Counted from the stretch's first letter, positions 1-8,972 are shown. The stretch: DNA of 64,000 nt from Streptococcus mitis (GCF_013305725.1 NZ_CP047883.1:1901001-1965000), one strand, 5' to 3'. Made by a program: numbers and translations. The notes: generated by a model not told the origin, from the sequence alone.

Positions 1-590
1 AGGCAAATATAGCCTCTAGAAGATAAAAGTTGGGCAATATTCTGAGCTTTTTCAATTCTTCCCTCACTACCGCTAACAATAATCACGGCTGGCGCCCTTC
101 TTAACTTTTCATCATAAAATAATCGACCTTGAAAATGCTTGTCATAGATATCTTGATATCTTACTCCCAGATTCATATAACGCCTTACAAAACTTTGCTC
201 CGCGACCACATCTTTCCCCAGCCTGATTTTAATTTCAACACCAAAACAATCTCGCAATGGAATTCTATCAAGAGAACTCGGTAATCTCCTTTTCCTATTC
301 TTCAACGGTTTCGCATTAAAGAATAATCCCATTTCTGAAACCCCTTTATAAGATCCCGAAATAGATGCTGTCTGAGAGGTATCAATCATACCGTCCTGAT
401 TGGATAAAAAAATTGCGGTTGATTTCCATATAACATCATGATCTAAAAGCAAGGGAGCATTTATACAGTAATAATCAGACAGGTACATTTCTACACAATA
501 CATTGCCCTTGGTTCTAAACCATTAATAGCAATATAAAAAGATTCATCCGCTAAATCTGTTTGTGAAATCAGTTCTATGTTTACAGTCAT
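1..590 (-). CDS. BAAT/acyl-CoA thioester hydrolase-like protein, partial
   Basis: The frame is open from an ATG at 590 to the left edge, giving 196 residues without a stop; the C-terminus is outside the window. An AGGAG ribosome site lies at 596-600. I read the first ~135 residues as the beta-rich N-terminal domain of the acyl-CoA thioesterase/BAAT family (GLEPRAMYCVEM, then SGSYKGVSEMGLFF). The stretch after it (RRAPAVIIVSGSEG, residues ~165-178) matches the start of the alpha/beta-hydrolase domain. The catalytic Ser-Asp-His would be off the window. Family members hydrolyse acyl-CoA or transfer the acyl group; the substrate is unknown. It lies directly downstream of marR and has its own copy of the MarR-type operator, so it is probably the regulated gene. 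The region is AT-rich compared with leuS. Confidence 0.7.
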   Translation of the reverse strand, partial: MTVNIELISQTDLADESFYIAINGLEPRAMYCVEMYLSDYYCINAPLLLDHDVIWKSTAIFLSNQDGMIDTSQTASISGSYKGVSEMGLFFNAKPLKNRKRRLPSSLDRIPLRDCFGVEIKIRLGKDVVAEQSFVRRYMNLGVRYQDIYDKHFQGRLFYDEKLRRAPAVIIVSGSEGRIEKAQNIAQLLSSRGYIC

Positions 591-602
591 ATCTTCTCCT
601 TT

Positions 603-626
603 TTGTTAATTTGCTTAACAATTATA
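603..626 (-). promoter_or_regulatory. MarR-type operator with -10 element before the thioesterase gene
   Basis: TTGTTAA-N5-TTAACAA is a perfect 7-bp inverted repeat at 603-621. It has the same arms and spacer length as the repeat before marR at 1118-1134. A TATAAT lies at 621-626 on the minus strand, touching the repeat, so bound repressor would block the polymerase. No good -35 is visible. The 590 ATG follows 13 bp downstream. Confidence 0.7.
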
Positions 627-634
627 TTTGAAAT

Positions 635-658
635 TTACCGTGACTTTTACCACGGTAA
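635..658 (-). other. inverted repeat across the marR stop codon
   Basis: TTACCGTG and CACGGTAA (8-bp arms, 8-nt loop) span the last codons and stop of marR. It could be a weak terminator or a processing hairpin between marR and the thioesterase gene. No clear T-run follows on the minus strand, so termination is doubtful. Confidence 0.4.
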
Positions 659-1102
659 TTCTCCCCACACCTTTTCAATATCATCCATCAATTTCACAAC
701 TGTTTTAAGTTCCACCTCGCTATAGTTGTTTAAAACTGAAAAGATTGATTTTTCAATATATTCTTGTTGCTCCTTATGGATTTTAAAAATTTCGATGCCT
801 TTTTCAGATAATCTCAAATATTTATTTTTCCCATTATTCGGATCAAAATCAAAAACAACTAAATTTTTTTGAATCAATCTCCTAACACTTTGAGTTATTG
901 CACTTCTTGAAACTTCTAATAATTCAGATAATTTTACTAGATTTAAGGGCTGATTTTTCCCAATCACAACAATCAAATGTACCTCATTCAACGTAATGGA
1001 TTTGTCAACACCACTTTTATGTTGATTTTTTTTTAACTGGTCAAACGCTAAAATAAATCTATTGAAACGATTATTAAATGCAATAAATTCTTTTTTATCC
1101 AT
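647..1102 (-). CDS. MarR-family transcriptional regulator
   Basis: The 151-residue protein has the length and layout of MarR repressors. It has an N-terminal dimerisation helix, a winged helix-turn-helix at about residues 55-97 (recognition helix around SRSAITQSVRRLIQKN, wing around DFDPNNGKNKYLRL), and a C-terminal dimerisation helix. The ATG at 1102 follows a GAGAG ribosome site. MarR proteins bind palindromes as dimers and usually release DNA on binding a small phenolic or lipid-like ligand. The same palindrome overlaps its own promoter and lies before the downstream thioesterase gene, which indicates autoregulation and control of that gene. The ligand cannot be inferred. Base composition is AT-rich, which would fit acquisition of the pair by transfer. 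Confidence 0.9.
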   Translation of the reverse strand: MDKKEFIAFNNRFNRFILAFDQLKKNQHKSGVDKSITLNEVHLIVVIGKNQPLNLVKLSELLEVSRSAITQSVRRLIQKNLVVFDFDPNNGKNKYLRLSEKGIEIFKIHKEQQEYIEKSIFSVLNNYSEVELKTVVKLMDDIEKVWGELPW

Positions 1103-1115
1103 AATCTCTCTTTTC

Positions 1116-1154
1116 TTTGTTAATTATATTAACAAAACAGAAACTTCCTGTCAA
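1116..1154 (-). promoter_or_regulatory. marR promoter with overlapping operator
   Basis: The minus strand reads TTGACA (1149-1154), 17 bp, TAATAT (1126-1131), close to the sigma-A consensus. A perfect palindrome with 9-bp arms (TTTGTTAAT/ATTAACAAA, 3-bp spacer) at 1116-1136 covers the -10. Its core equals the operator before the thioesterase gene. Confidence 0.85.
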
Positions 1155-1160
1155 ATAAAA

Positions 1161-1188
1161 AATCCTCCAGATTCTACTCTGAAGGATT
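1161..1188 (-). terminator. leuS terminator
   Basis: An 11-bp stem (AATCCTTCAGA with TCTGGAGGATT, one G-U pair) and 6-nt loop start 6 bp after the leuS stop. A run of T follows on the minus strand at 1156-1162. Confidence 0.9.
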
Positions 1189-1194
1189 CATTTC

Positions 1195-3696
1195 TTATTT
1201 CACAACGATATTAACGAGTTTATTAGGTACCGCAATCACTTTCACGATTTCCTTACCGTCAATTTCCGCTTTGACTTTTTCATCAGCGAGAGCAATTTCT
1301 TGTAATTCTTCGCGTGATAGGTCTTTAGCAACCATGAGTTTAGCGCGAACTTTTCCTTTGATTTGGACAACGATTTCGATTTCGTCTTCAACTAATTTGC
1401 TTTCATCCCAAGTTGGCCAAGCTACATAAGAGATAGATTCTCCTGTTGCTGCAACTGTTTGCCAGAGTTCTTCTGCCAAGTGAGGTGCAAATGGTGCAAT
1501 CAACTGAACGAAGCCTTTGGCGTAGTCTACATAAAGTTTGTCTTCCTTGTTGGCAGCGTTGACAAAGACCATAAGTTGGGCAATAGCTGTGTTGAATTTC
1601 AATGATTCAATTTGCTCAGTGACAGCTTTGACTGTTTCATTGTAGACCTTGTCAAGAGCACCATTGTTTCCCGCAACAATTTCCTTGCTTGTAATCAAAC
1701 GGTAAACACGGTCAAGGAATTTTCGGCTTCCTTCCAGACCTTCTTCTGACCAAGCGATTGAAGCATCAAGTGGCCCCATGAACATTTCATAGACACGAAG
1801 GGTATCAGCACCGTATTGTTCCACCACATCATCTGGGTTGACAACGTTCTTAAGCGACTTAGACATCTTGGCAGGCGCTTGCTCCAACTCTTCACCTGTT
1901 TCCACATGGAAGAAAGAACCGTCACGTTTTTCAACCTTATCGGTTGCCACAAGAGCGCCACGGTGGTCACGGTAGCTTGTTCCCAAAATCATTCCTTGGT
2001 TAAAGAGTTTTTGGAATGGTTCCTTAGTCGGAACAACACCCAGGTCATAGAGGAATTTATGCCAGAAACGTGCGTAAAGCAAGTGAAGAACAGCATGCTC
2101 TGCACCACCCACGTAGATATCTACTGGCAACCATTGTTTGAGAAGGTCCTCATCAGCCAATTTCTCAGTATTGTGTGGATCAATATAGCGGAGGTAATAC
2201 CAACTTGAACCAGCCCATTGTGGCATGGTGTTGGTTTCACGACGACCTTTGACACCATCTGCACGAGTCACTTCAAGCCAATCTGTCAAGTTAGCTAGTG
2301 GACTTTCACCAGTACCTGAAGGACGGATATCCTTGGTTACAGGCAAGACAAGTGGCAATTCACTTTCAGGAACAGCTGTTGAAGTCCCATCTTCCCAATG
2401 AATGATAGGAATTGGCTCACCCCAGTAACGTTGACGGCTAAAGAGCCAGTCGCGGAGACGGTAGGTAACCTTCTCTTGTCCACAGCCTTTTTCTTCCAAC
2501 CAAGCCACAATCTTGGCAATAGCGTCTTCTTTGTTGAGACCATCTAGGAAGTCTGAATTAACGTGGAGGCCATCTTCTGTATAGGCAGCTTCTGCTACAT
2601 TTCCACCTTCAAGCACTTCTACAATTGGAAGATCAAATTGTTTAGCAAATTCCCAGTCACGTTGGTCATGGGCTGGCACAGCCATAACGGCACCTGTACC
2701 GTAACTAGCAAGAACATAATCCGCAATCCAGATTGGAATCTCTTTACCATTGACAGGGTTGATGGCATAAGCACCAGTCCAAACACCAGTTTTTTCTTTG
2801 GCAAGGTCTGTACGAGCCAAGTCTGACTTGAGGCTGGCTTGATGTTTATAGTCTGCTACAGCTTCTGCTTGCTCTGAATTTGTGATAGCGTCAACCAAGT
2901 CATGCTCAGGAGCCAAGACAGTGAAAGTCGCACCGAAAAGGGTGTCCGGACGAGTGGTAAAGACTGTGAATTCCTTGTCTGTTCCCTCAACTTTAAAAGT
3001 TACATTAGCACCAGTTGACTTCCCAATCCAGTTGCGTTGCATGTCCTTGATAGACTCTGGCCAATCTAGTTCATCTAAGTCATTGAGCAAGCGCTCTGCG
3101 TAAGCCGTGATTTCGAGCATCCATTGGCGCATTGGTTTGCGGACAACTGGATAGCCTCCACGCTCAGATGTTCCGTCAGGAAGAACCTCTTCGTTAGCGA
3201 TGGCTGTTCCGAGTTCCTCAACCCAGTTTACTGGCACTTCCGCTTCATAGGCCAAGCCTTTTTCGTAAAGCTTAGTGAAAATCCATTGCGTCCACTTGTA
3301 GTAGTTTGGATCTGTTGTATTGACTTCACGATCCCAGTCATAAGAAAATCCAAGCGCATTAATTTGGCGTTTGAAGTTAGCAATGTTTTCAGCCGTAAAT
3401 TCCGCTGGGTCATTACCAGTATCCATAGCGTATTGCTCTGCAGGCAAACCAAAAGCATCCCAGCCCATTGGGTGAAGGACATTGTATCCTTGCGCACGTT
3501 TGTAACGGCTGAGGATATCGGTTGCTGTATAACCTTCTGGGTGACCTACGTGTAGACCCGCTCCAGACGGATAAGGGAACATGTCAAGAGCATAAAACTT
3601 AGGTTTTGATGCATCAGTTCCTGTCTTAAATGTATGATGTTCTGCCCAGTATCCCTGCCACTTAGGCTCAATTTCTTTATGATTGTAAAAACTCAT
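1195..3696 (-). CDS. leuS: leucyl-tRNA synthetase
   Basis: This 833-residue class Ia synthetase charges tRNA-Leu in the cytoplasm. The HIGH-type motif is HVGH at residues 49-52 ([16 protein letters not shown]) and the KMSKS loop is at residues 610-614 ([14 protein letters not shown]). The editing domain ([24 protein letters not shown]) lies between them, and a tRNA-binding C-terminal domain follows. Length is normal for bacterial LeuRS. The gene is single, with its own extended -10 promoter and terminator. The leader is only about 25 nt, so there is no T-box of the kind common in Gram-positive synthetase genes. Confidence 0.99.
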   Translation of the reverse strand: MSFYNHKEIEPKWQGYWAEHHTFKTGTDASKPKFYALDMFPYPSGAGLHVGHPEGYTATDILSRYKRAQGYNVLHPMGWDAFGLPAEQYAMDTGNDPAEFTAENIANFKRQINALGFSYDWDREVNTTDPNYYKWTQWIFTKLYEKGLAYEAEVPVNWVEELGTAIANEEVLPDGTSERGGYPVVRKPMRQWMLEITAYAERLLNDLDELDWPESIKDMQRNWIGKSTGANVTFKVEGTDKEFTVFTTRPDTLFGATFTVLAPEHDLVDAITNSEQAEAVADYKHQASLKSDLARTDLAKEKTGVWTGAYAINPVNGKEIPIWIADYVLASYGTGAVMAVPAHDQRDWEFAKQFDLPIVEVLEGGNVAEAAYTEDGLHVNSDFLDGLNKEDAIAKIVAWLEEKGCGQEKVTYRLRDWLFSRQRYWGEPIPIIHWEDGTSTAVPESELPLVLPVTKDIRPSGTGESPLANLTDWLEVTRADGVKGRRETNTMPQWAGSSWYYLRYIDPHNTEKLADEDLLKQWLPVDIYVGGAEHAVLHLLYARFWHKFLYDLGVVPTKEPFQKLFNQGMILGTSYRDHRGALVATDKVEKRDGSFFHVETGEELEQAPAKMSKSLKNVVNPDDVVEQYGADTLRVYEMFMGPLDASIAWSEEGLEGSRKFLDRVYRLITSKEIVAGNNGALDKVYNETVKAVTEQIESLKFNTAIAQLMVFVNAANKEDKLYVDYAKGFVQLIAPFAPHLAEELWQTVAATGESISYVAWPTWDESKLVEDEIEIVVQIKGKVRAKLMVAKDLSREELQEIALADEKVKAEIDGKEIVKVIAVPNKLVNIVVK

Positions 3697-3724
3697 GGTC
3701 TCTCTCCAATTTTGTGATGTTACT

Positions 3725-3752
3725 ATTATACCATTTTTGAGGGAATTTGAAA
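3725..3752 (-). promoter_or_regulatory. leuS promoter
   Basis: The minus strand shows TTTCAA (3747-3752), 16 bp, then TATAAT (3725-3730) with a TG one base upstream (extended -10). The start codon is about 29 bp downstream of the -10. Confidence 0.75.
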
Positions 3753-3829
3753 GATGAGAAATGTTCTTTTGGGCTTGTATAAAAAGAAAGACTGAATCGC
3801 GAATCCAGCTTATGTAACAGTATAAAAAA

Positions 3830-3850
3830 TTAGCCCCTATTTGGAGCTAA
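3830..3850 (-). terminator. terminator after the histidine phosphatase gene
   Basis: TTAGCTCC and GGGGCTAA form an 8-bp stem with one G-U pair and a 5-nt loop, followed by TTTTTT on the minus strand. It lies 7 bp after the stop at 3857. Confidence 0.9.
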
Positions 3851-3856
3851 CTTCTA

Positions 3857-4549
3857 TCAATTATTTTTCTCTAGCATCTTCTCACGTCCTAGTTCTCGGT
3901 AACTACGGTCGCCGACAACTTCTACGCTAAACTGGCCGTCCTCATATTCAAGGATCGTCACGCTCCCATTATCTAGACCATGCGGATGCATGCCATTAAT
4001 CAGATAAACAATGGTTCCAATGGTCATTCCGTGGCTGACGACAAGGGCATTCCCCCCACCTTGCTCTTCGATTTCTTTAGCAATTGCTTCAAAACCTTCC
4101 TTGATTCGACCACTGAGTTTTTCCCAGCCCTCAGCCCAACCAGCTGTATCGACCTCTACCAAGCCCTCAGCCAGTTCAGCATATGATAATTGGTGAACGT
4201 GGTCCACATTAAAGATACGAGGAATAATGCCCATGAAAAGATCACCATCGTAGGCTCCATCAAAACTACCAAAACACCATTCTCTGATACGCTTGTCCAT
4301 GCGATAAGGGATTTTCCCCTGCAAGCCAAGTTCATCAAGGATGATTCCCATTGTCTGAATGGTGCGACCAGAATCACTCGAATAAGCGCGCTCAAACTGT
4401 AGACCAGATTCTCTCAAGCCGATTCCTAATTCTTGAATCCCTCTCTCACCTTCAGCTGTTAAGGGAGTATCGCTCCAACCTTGCGCGCGACCAATCGTGT
4501 TAAACATAGTCTTGCCATGACGTACCAAATACAATCGTACTTTTACCAT
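3857..4549 (-). CDS. histidine phosphatase (phosphoglycerate mutase-like)
   Basis: The 230-residue protein has the RHG signature at residues 10-12 (YLVRHGKT), whose histidine forms the phospho-enzyme intermediate, and a second catalytic histidine in VVSHGMTIG near the C-terminus. Members of this superfamily include cofactor-dependent phosphoglycerate mutase and many broad phosphatases. This one lacks the length and spacing of a classical GpmA, so the substrate is unknown. I chose the ATG at 4549 because GGAGG lies 7 bp upstream; an in-frame upstream extension to 4606 has no ribosome site and adds a non-conserved leader. The gene is monocistronic, with its own promoter and terminator. Confidence 0.9.
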   Translation of the reverse strand: MVKVRLYLVRHGKTMFNTIGRAQGWSDTPLTAEGERGIQELGIGLRESGLQFERAYSSDSGRTIQTMGIILDELGLQGKIPYRMDKRIREWCFGSFDGAYDGDLFMGIIPRIFNVDHVHQLSYAELAEGLVEVDTAGWAEGWEKLSGRIKEGFEAIAKEIEEQGGGNALVVSHGMTIGTIVYLINGMHPHGLDNGSVTILEYEDGQFSVEVVGDRSYRELGREKMLEKNN

Positions 4550-4571
4550 TTTCCGTCCTCCGTTTGCTTCT

Positions 4572-4580
4572 ATTATATCA
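4572..4580 (-). promoter_or_regulatory. extended -10 promoter of the histidine phosphatase gene
   Basis: The minus strand has TGATATAAT, with TATAAT at 4572-4577, about 22 bp before the ATG. A clear -35 is not visible, which is common for extended -10 promoters in streptococci. Confidence 0.7.
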
Positions 4581-4593
4581 TGGATGATAAAAC

Positions 4594-4619
4594 AAAAGCC
4601 ACCCATACAGGCGACTTTT
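4594..4619 (-). terminator. terminator of the ACT/UPF0210 operon
   Basis: On the minus strand AAAAGTCGCC pairs with GGTGGCTTTT over 10 bp with two G-U pairs and a 6-nt loop, followed by a T-rich tract. The wobble pairs exist only on the minus-strand transcript, so the terminator acts on transcripts coming from 4794 onward. Confidence 0.75.
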
Positions 4620-4671
4620 GCAGGAGATTATTATGAAAAAGTTTAGGAGTTCTATTAAATAAAGATATTAG

Positions 4672-4770
4672 ATGAAAATCAAATTCAAACTAAATCAGAG
4701 TTATCTGTTTCAAATAATATTAGGAGGTCTTTATTTAATGATTATAGTATACACACCTAACCTTAAATAG
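4672..4770 (+). other. possible 32-codon hydrophobic peptide ORF
   Basis: An ATG at 4672 opens 32 codons with a basic start (MKIKFKLNQ) and a hydrophobic middle (YLFQIILGGLYLMIIVY). A nine-codon ORF at 4633-4662 lies just upstream in the same frame behind AGGAG, separated from it by two stop codons (TAA and TAG). This could be the decayed start of a small membrane peptide gene. I do not recognise it, and chance is a real alternative. It is the only coding-like signal in 4620-4793. Confidence 0.2.
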
Positions 4771-4793
4771 AACTTAAAATTTCTCCTATTTTC

Positions 4794-6131
4794 TTAATTT
4801 TTAAAACTATGAATTGGTGCTGGGATTTGTCCTCCACGAGAGATGAAATCGACAGACGAAGCCCCATTGACTTTCATTACTGGAGCCGTACCTAATAGGC
4901 CACCAAATTCAATCATATCGCCTTCTTTTCCTTTTGGAATGATACGAACAGCCGTTGTCTTCATGTTAATAACACCAATTGCAGCTTCATCTGCAATCAT
5001 AGCCGCAATGGTTTCAGTAGGTGTATCCTCCGGAATGGCAATCATATCCAAACCAACGGAACAGATAGCCGTCATAGCTTCTAGTTTTTCCAAATTAAGA
5101 GAGCCATTTTGCACTGCAGCAATCATCCCCTCATCCTCAGAAACAGGGATAAAGGCACCAGACAAACCACCGACTTGGTTGCAGGCCATCACTCCACCCT
5201 TCTTAACTTGGTCGTTCAAGAGTGCCAAGGCAGCCGTCGTCCCATGCGTACCAACTGTTTCTAGCCCCATTTCTTCAAGGACACGTGCAACAGAATCTCC
5301 AACCGCAGGAGTTGGCGCCAAACTCAAGTCCACAATACCAAACTCCACACCCAGTCTCTCACTTGCCATTTGACCAACCAATTGACCGATACGAGTGATT
5401 TTAAAGGCAGTTTTCTTAACTGTTTCTGCTACTACGTCAAAGCTCTCTCCACGAACTTTTTCCAAGGCACGTTTCACCACACCAGGACCAGAAACTCCGA
5501 CATTGATGATAACATCTGCCTCCCCAACACCATGGAAGGCACCCGCCATAAATGGATTGTCCTCAACAGCATTAGCGAATACAACCAACTTGGCCGCTCC
5601 CATATCTGATAGATTAGCCGTTTCCTTGATAACACGTCCCATATCTGCCACAGCCGTCATATTAATACCAGACTTGGTTGAGCCGATATTGACTGAAGAA
5701 CAGACCTTGTCCGTTTCAGCCAAAGCACGAGGAATAGAATTGATGAGAATCTCATCTCCCTTTTGGTACCCCTTTTGTACCAAGGCAGAGAAACCACCAA
5801 TAAAGTCCACTCCAATCTCTTTCGCAGCCTTATCAAGCGCTTTTGCCAGAACCACGTAGTCCGTCGCATCTGTCGCTGCTCCAATCAGAGAAATAGGAGT
5901 CACCGATACACGCTTATTAACGATAGGGATTCCCAACTCAGCCGCAATTTCATCACCAACAGCCACTAAATTAGCTGCCTTGCTCGTAATCTTTTGATAA
6001 ATTTTTTCCGCAGCACGATTGATATCTGGATCGATACAGTCCAATAGGGAAATCCCCATGGTAATAGTTCTGATATCGAAGTTTTGCTCCTCAATCATGG
6101 CGATAGTTTCCGTAACTTGTCTAATATCCAT
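4794..6131 (-). CDS. UPF0210/PFL-family protein
   Basis: The 445-residue protein matches UPF0210 (DUF711), conserved in streptococci, clostridia and archaea. Typical segments are [13 protein letters not shown] at the start, a glycine-rich [25 protein letters not shown], and [19 protein letters not shown]. The family fold is related to pyruvate formate-lyase-like proteins, but the reaction is not known to me. I chose the ATG at 6131 because AGGAGG is at 6136-6141; a GTG two codons upstream lies inside that ribosome site. The ribosome site overlaps the stop codon of the ACT-domain gene upstream, so the two are translated from one message and probably work together. Confidence 0.93.
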   Translation of the reverse strand: MDIRQVTETIAMIEEQNFDIRTITMGISLLDCIDPDINRAAEKIYQKITSKAANLVAVGDEIAAELGIPIVNKRVSVTPISLIGAATDATDYVVLAKALDKAAKEIGVDFIGGFSALVQKGYQKGDEILINSIPRALAETDKVCSSVNIGSTKSGINMTAVADMGRVIKETANLSDMGAAKLVVFANAVEDNPFMAGAFHGVGEADVIINVGVSGPGVVKRALEKVRGESFDVVAETVKKTAFKITRIGQLVGQMASERLGVEFGIVDLSLAPTPAVGDSVARVLEEMGLETVGTHGTTAALALLNDQVKKGGVMACNQVGGLSGAFIPVSEDEGMIAAVQNGSLNLEKLEAMTAICSVGLDMIAIPEDTPTETIAAMIADEAAIGVINMKTTAVRIIPKGKEGDMIEFGGLLGTAPVMKVNGASSVDFISRGGQIPAPIHSFKN

Positions 6132-6140
6132 GTGCACCTC

Positions 6141-6407
6141 CTAGATATTATACATAGCTTCGAAAATCGCTGCACTCTGAATATTGATTTTTACATTCAA
6201 AGTTTGTCCAAAGGCTTCAAATTCATTACGAAGATAGGTAAAATCTTGCTTTTCATCACTAGAGACGACAGCCATCATCGTGAAATATTCATCCAAGACG
6301 GTTTGAGAGATATCATCAATATTCAAACCCAATTCTGCAATTTTACCAGAAACACCTGCAACAATTCCAGATTTATCTTTACCAACAACAGTTATAATCG
6401 CTTTCAT
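6141..6407 (-). CDS. ACT-domain protein (UPF0237)
   Basis: This 88-residue protein is a single ACT domain (MKAIITVVGKDKSGIVAGVSG, then an IDDISQTVLDEYF strand-helix). ACT domains bind amino acids or other small ligands and often regulate an enzyme in the same complex. UPF0237 proteins are regularly found directly upstream of UPF0210 genes, as here. A regulatory-subunit role for the neighbour is a reasonable inference but not shown. The ATG at 6407 starts the conserved ACT strand. Confidence 0.93.
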   Translation of the reverse strand: MKAIITVVGKDKSGIVAGVSGKIAELGLNIDDISQTVLDEYFTMMAVVSSDEKQDFTYLRNEFEAFGQTLNVKINIQSAAIFEAMYNI

Positions 6408-6469
6408 AAGTAAACTCCAATTCTTCTTTTAATAGGAAACCTGAACATTAAACAGGATTCTTTTCAAAT

Positions 6470-6478
6470 AGTATAGCA
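6470..6478 (-). promoter_or_regulatory. extended -10 promoter of the ACT/UPF0210 operon
   Basis: The minus strand has TGCTATACT, with TATACT at 6470-6475. A TTGAGT at 6495-6500 could be a -35, but the 19-bp spacing is long. The start codon is about 60 bp downstream. Confidence 0.65.
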
Positions 6479-6502
6479 TAATTCTAATGAAAATACTCAA
6501 AA

Positions 6503-6555
6503 ACGCCTGCTTACGAAGTTGTTCTTAAGAAAAAAACAATTTCGTAAACAAGCGT
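6503..6555 (-). terminator. terminator of the ribosomal superoperon
   Basis: A 21-bp stem (arms at 6503-6523 and 6535-6555, three G-U pairs, 11-nt loop) is followed by TTTTT on the minus strand. It is the longest terminator stem in the window and ends the transcript that began at rpsJ. Confidence 0.9.
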
Positions 6556-6570
6556 CTACTATCCCAACTT

Positions 6571-6660
6571 ATGATGAGTGTTCCCGCTAGGACCGAAATC
6601 CTAGCGGTAGACCAGAGCTAGACTAAGAGCACAAGACTCCATCATCATAACACTCAACAA
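6571..6660 (-). ncRNA. L17 downstream element (3'-UTR structured RNA)
   Basis: Between the rplQ stop (6672) and the operon terminator lies a structured stretch. An outer stem GAGTGTT/AACACTC pairs 6649-6655 with 6576-6582. Inside it is a perfect 9-bp hairpin CCGCTAGGA/TCCTAGCGG (6584-6592 with 6599-6607). A conserved RNA motif called the L17 downstream element is known at this position, after rplQ in lactic acid bacteria and streptococci. Position and structure fit. I infer the identity from context and could not align it to the motif model. Its function is not established. Confidence 0.65.
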
Positions 6661-6671
6661 AATTGATGATT

Positions 6672-7058
6672 TTATACTAATTCGATGATCGCCATTGGCG
6701 CTGCATCACCACGACGTGGTTCAGTTTTAAGGATACGAGTGTATCCACCGTTACGTTCAGCATAACGAGGTGCAATTTCTGAGAACAATTTTTGAAGTGC
6801 TGTAGTAGAAGTGTACTTATCAGTTGCTTCATCATAGTTTTCAGATGCGATTTCATTACGTACGAAAGCAGCTGCTTGACGACGTGCATGCAAATCACCA
6901 CGTTTACCTAGAGTAATCATTTTTTCAACAGTTTTACGGATTTCTTTAGCACGAGCTTCAGTTGTCACGATTGATTCGTTGATCAAAAGGTCAGTTGTCA
7001 AATCGCGAAGCATTGCTTTACGTTGTGAGCTAGTGCGTCCTAGTTTACGGTAAGCCAT
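6672..7058 (-). CDS. rplQ: 50S ribosomal protein L17
   Basis: The 128-residue protein (start [20 protein letters not shown], end [14 protein letters not shown]) is full-length bacterial L17, which sits near the exit tunnel of the 50S subunit. It is the last gene of the superoperon, 11 bp after rpoA, and is followed by the L17 downstream element and a strong terminator. Confidence 0.99.
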   Translation of the reverse strand: MAYRKLGRTSSQRKAMLRDLTTDLLINESIVTTEARAKEIRKTVEKMITLGKRGDLHARRQAAAFVRNEIASENYDEATDKYTSTTALQKLFSEIAPRYAERNGGYTRILKTEPRRGDAAPMAIIELV

Positions 7059-7069
7059 GTATTCCTCCT

Positions 7070-8005
7070 TTATTTATCTTTTAATCCAAGACCCAAATCA
7101 ATGAGTTTGAGTTTCACTTCTTCCAAACTCTTGCGTCCAAGATTTCGTACTTTCATCATCTCTGCTTCAGATTTTTCTGTCAAATCATGCACAGTATTGA
7201 TACCGGCACGTTTCAAACAGTTGTATGAACGCACAGACAAGTCCAGTTCCTCAATCGTACGATCCAAAATACGGTCGTCAGATTCAGTATCAGCTTCTTT
7301 CATCACTTCAGTTGACTTAGCAATCTCAGTAAGATTTGTAAACAAATCAAGATGTTCTGTCAAAATACGTGCTGAAAGCCCTAAAGCATCTTCTGGAATA
7401 ATTGTTCCATTTGTCAAGATTTCAAGGGTTAATTTATCAAATCCATCATTGCTACCTACACGAGCAGGTTCCACTTGATAGTTGACTTTTGTAACTGGTG
7501 TATAAATAGAATCTACAGCAAGTGTTCCAACTGGTGCATTATCCTTTTTATTTTCATCAGCAGGTACATATCCACGACCACTGTTAACAGTCATAGTCGC
7601 TTTTAGAGAAGAACCTTCACCGATTGTAAAGAGATAATGATCTGGATTTACAATTTCAATATCGCTATCTGTCAAAATGTCACCAGCTGTTACTTCAGCA
7701 GGACCTTCAACATCTAGTTCGATGATTTTTTCGTCTTCAACGTACGATTTCACTGCAATTCCTTTAATGTTCAGAATGATTTGCATCACGTCTTCACGAA
7801 CACCTGGAACTGTGTCAAACTCATGTAACACACCATCAATATTGATAGATGTCACAGCTGCTCCTGGTAGAGAAGCTAGAAGTACACGACGAAGAGAGTT
7901 ACCAAGAGTTGTACCGTAGCCACGTTCAAGTGGTTCGATTACAAACTTGCCATAATCTTTATTTTCATCAATTTTTGTTATATTTGGTTTTTCAAACTCG
8001 ATCAT
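7070..8005 (-). CDS. rpoA: RNA polymerase alpha subunit
   Basis: The 311-residue protein has the N-terminal dimerisation and assembly domain (about 1-230, with [24 protein letters not shown]) and a linker. The C-terminal helix-hairpin-helix domain that contacts DNA and activators follows (about 245-311, [24 protein letters not shown] in part). Length is normal for Firmicutes. It lies between rpsK (42 bp) and rplQ (11 bp), the usual alpha-operon order. Confidence 0.99.
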
Positions 8006-8047
8006 TTAGTTACTCCCTCTTAAACGAAAAGCAGTGTAATGCGATGA

Positions 8048-8431
8048 TTATACACGGCGACGTTTTGGAGGACGAGCACCATTGTGTGGCACTGGAGTCA
8101 CATCACGAATTGCTGTTACTTCAAGACCAGCGGCAGCAAGCGCACGAATAGCTGACTCACGACCAGAACCTGGACCTTTTACAGTAACTTCAACTGATTT
8201 AAGACCGTGTTCTTGTGCAGATTTAGCAGCAGCTTCAGAAGCCATTTGAGCAGCGAATGGTGTAGATTTACGAGAACCTTTGAAACCAAGAGCACCAGCT
8301 GATGACCAAGCAATTGCATTACCATGCACATCAGTAATCATAACAATAGTGTTATTAAATGTAGCGTGAATATGAGCAATACCAGATTCGATATTCTTTT
8401 TCACACGACGTTTACGTGTTGGTTTAGCCAA
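8048..8431 (-). CDS. rpsK: 30S ribosomal protein S11
   Basis: This 127-residue protein forms the platform of the 30S subunit near the E-site. Conserved S11 segments are seen: [18 protein letters not shown], a [13 protein letters not shown] strand, and the arginine-rich tail [11 protein letters not shown]. It is 17 bp after rpsM, with a GGAGGT ribosome site. Confidence 0.99.
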
Positions 8432-8448
8432 GACTTTTACCTCCTATA

Positions 8449-8814
8449 TTATTTTTTCTTACCAGCAATCGCAACAGCTTTACCTTTACGAGTGCGAGCG
8501 TTGTTTTTAGTGTTTTGTCCACGGACAGGAAGTCCACGACGGTGACGGATACCACGGTATGAACCGATTTCCATCAAACGTTTGATGTTCAAGTTTACTT
8601 CACGACGAAGGTCACCTTCAACTTTGATTGCATCCACTTCACGACGGATAGCATCTTCTTGATCTGATGTAAGATCACGTACACGAACATCTTCTGAGAT
8701 TCCAGCAGCAGCCAAAATTTTCTTAGATGTTGCAAGTCCGATACCATAAACATAAGTCAATGAGATTACTACGCGTTTGTCATTTGGAATGTCAACTCCA
8801 GCAATACGAGCCAT
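8449..8814 (-). CDS. rpsM: 30S ribosomal protein S13
   Basis: The 121-residue protein ([21 protein letters not shown]) is S13, which sits in the 30S head and contacts P-site tRNA and the L5 bridge. The basic tail [15 protein letters not shown] is complete. It is 17 bp downstream of rpmJ. Confidence 0.99.
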
Positions 8815-8831
8815 GTTTTCTCCTTTCTATC

Positions 8832-8948
8832 TTATCCTTGACGTTGTTTGTGTTTTGGATTTGCTGGGCAAATTACCATAACACGACCATTACGACGAAT
8901 AACTTTACAGTATTCGCAAATTGGTTTGACCGATGGTCTTACTTTCAT
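8832..8948 (-). CDS. rpmJ: 50S ribosomal protein L36
   Basis: The 38-residue protein runs from ATG at 8948 to TAA at 8832. It starts [20 protein letters not shown] and ends [11 protein letters not shown]. The zinc ligands are C11, C14, C27 and H33 (CEYC...C...H), so this is the zinc-binding form of L36. It sits between infA (24 bp) and rpsM (17 bp), as in most Firmicutes. Confidence 0.98.
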
Positions 8949-8972
8949 TTCTTATCCCTCCAAGTTTTTCGA

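Noticed and set aside
1816-3555. Several plus-strand ORFs of 70-143 codons inside leuS
   Set aside because: They are antisense shadows of a clearly conserved gene, with no ribosome sites or family resemblance.
3697-3760. T-box leader for leuS
   Set aside because: The promoter is only about 30 bp from the start codon, and no GGTGG/ACC antiterminator sequence is present.
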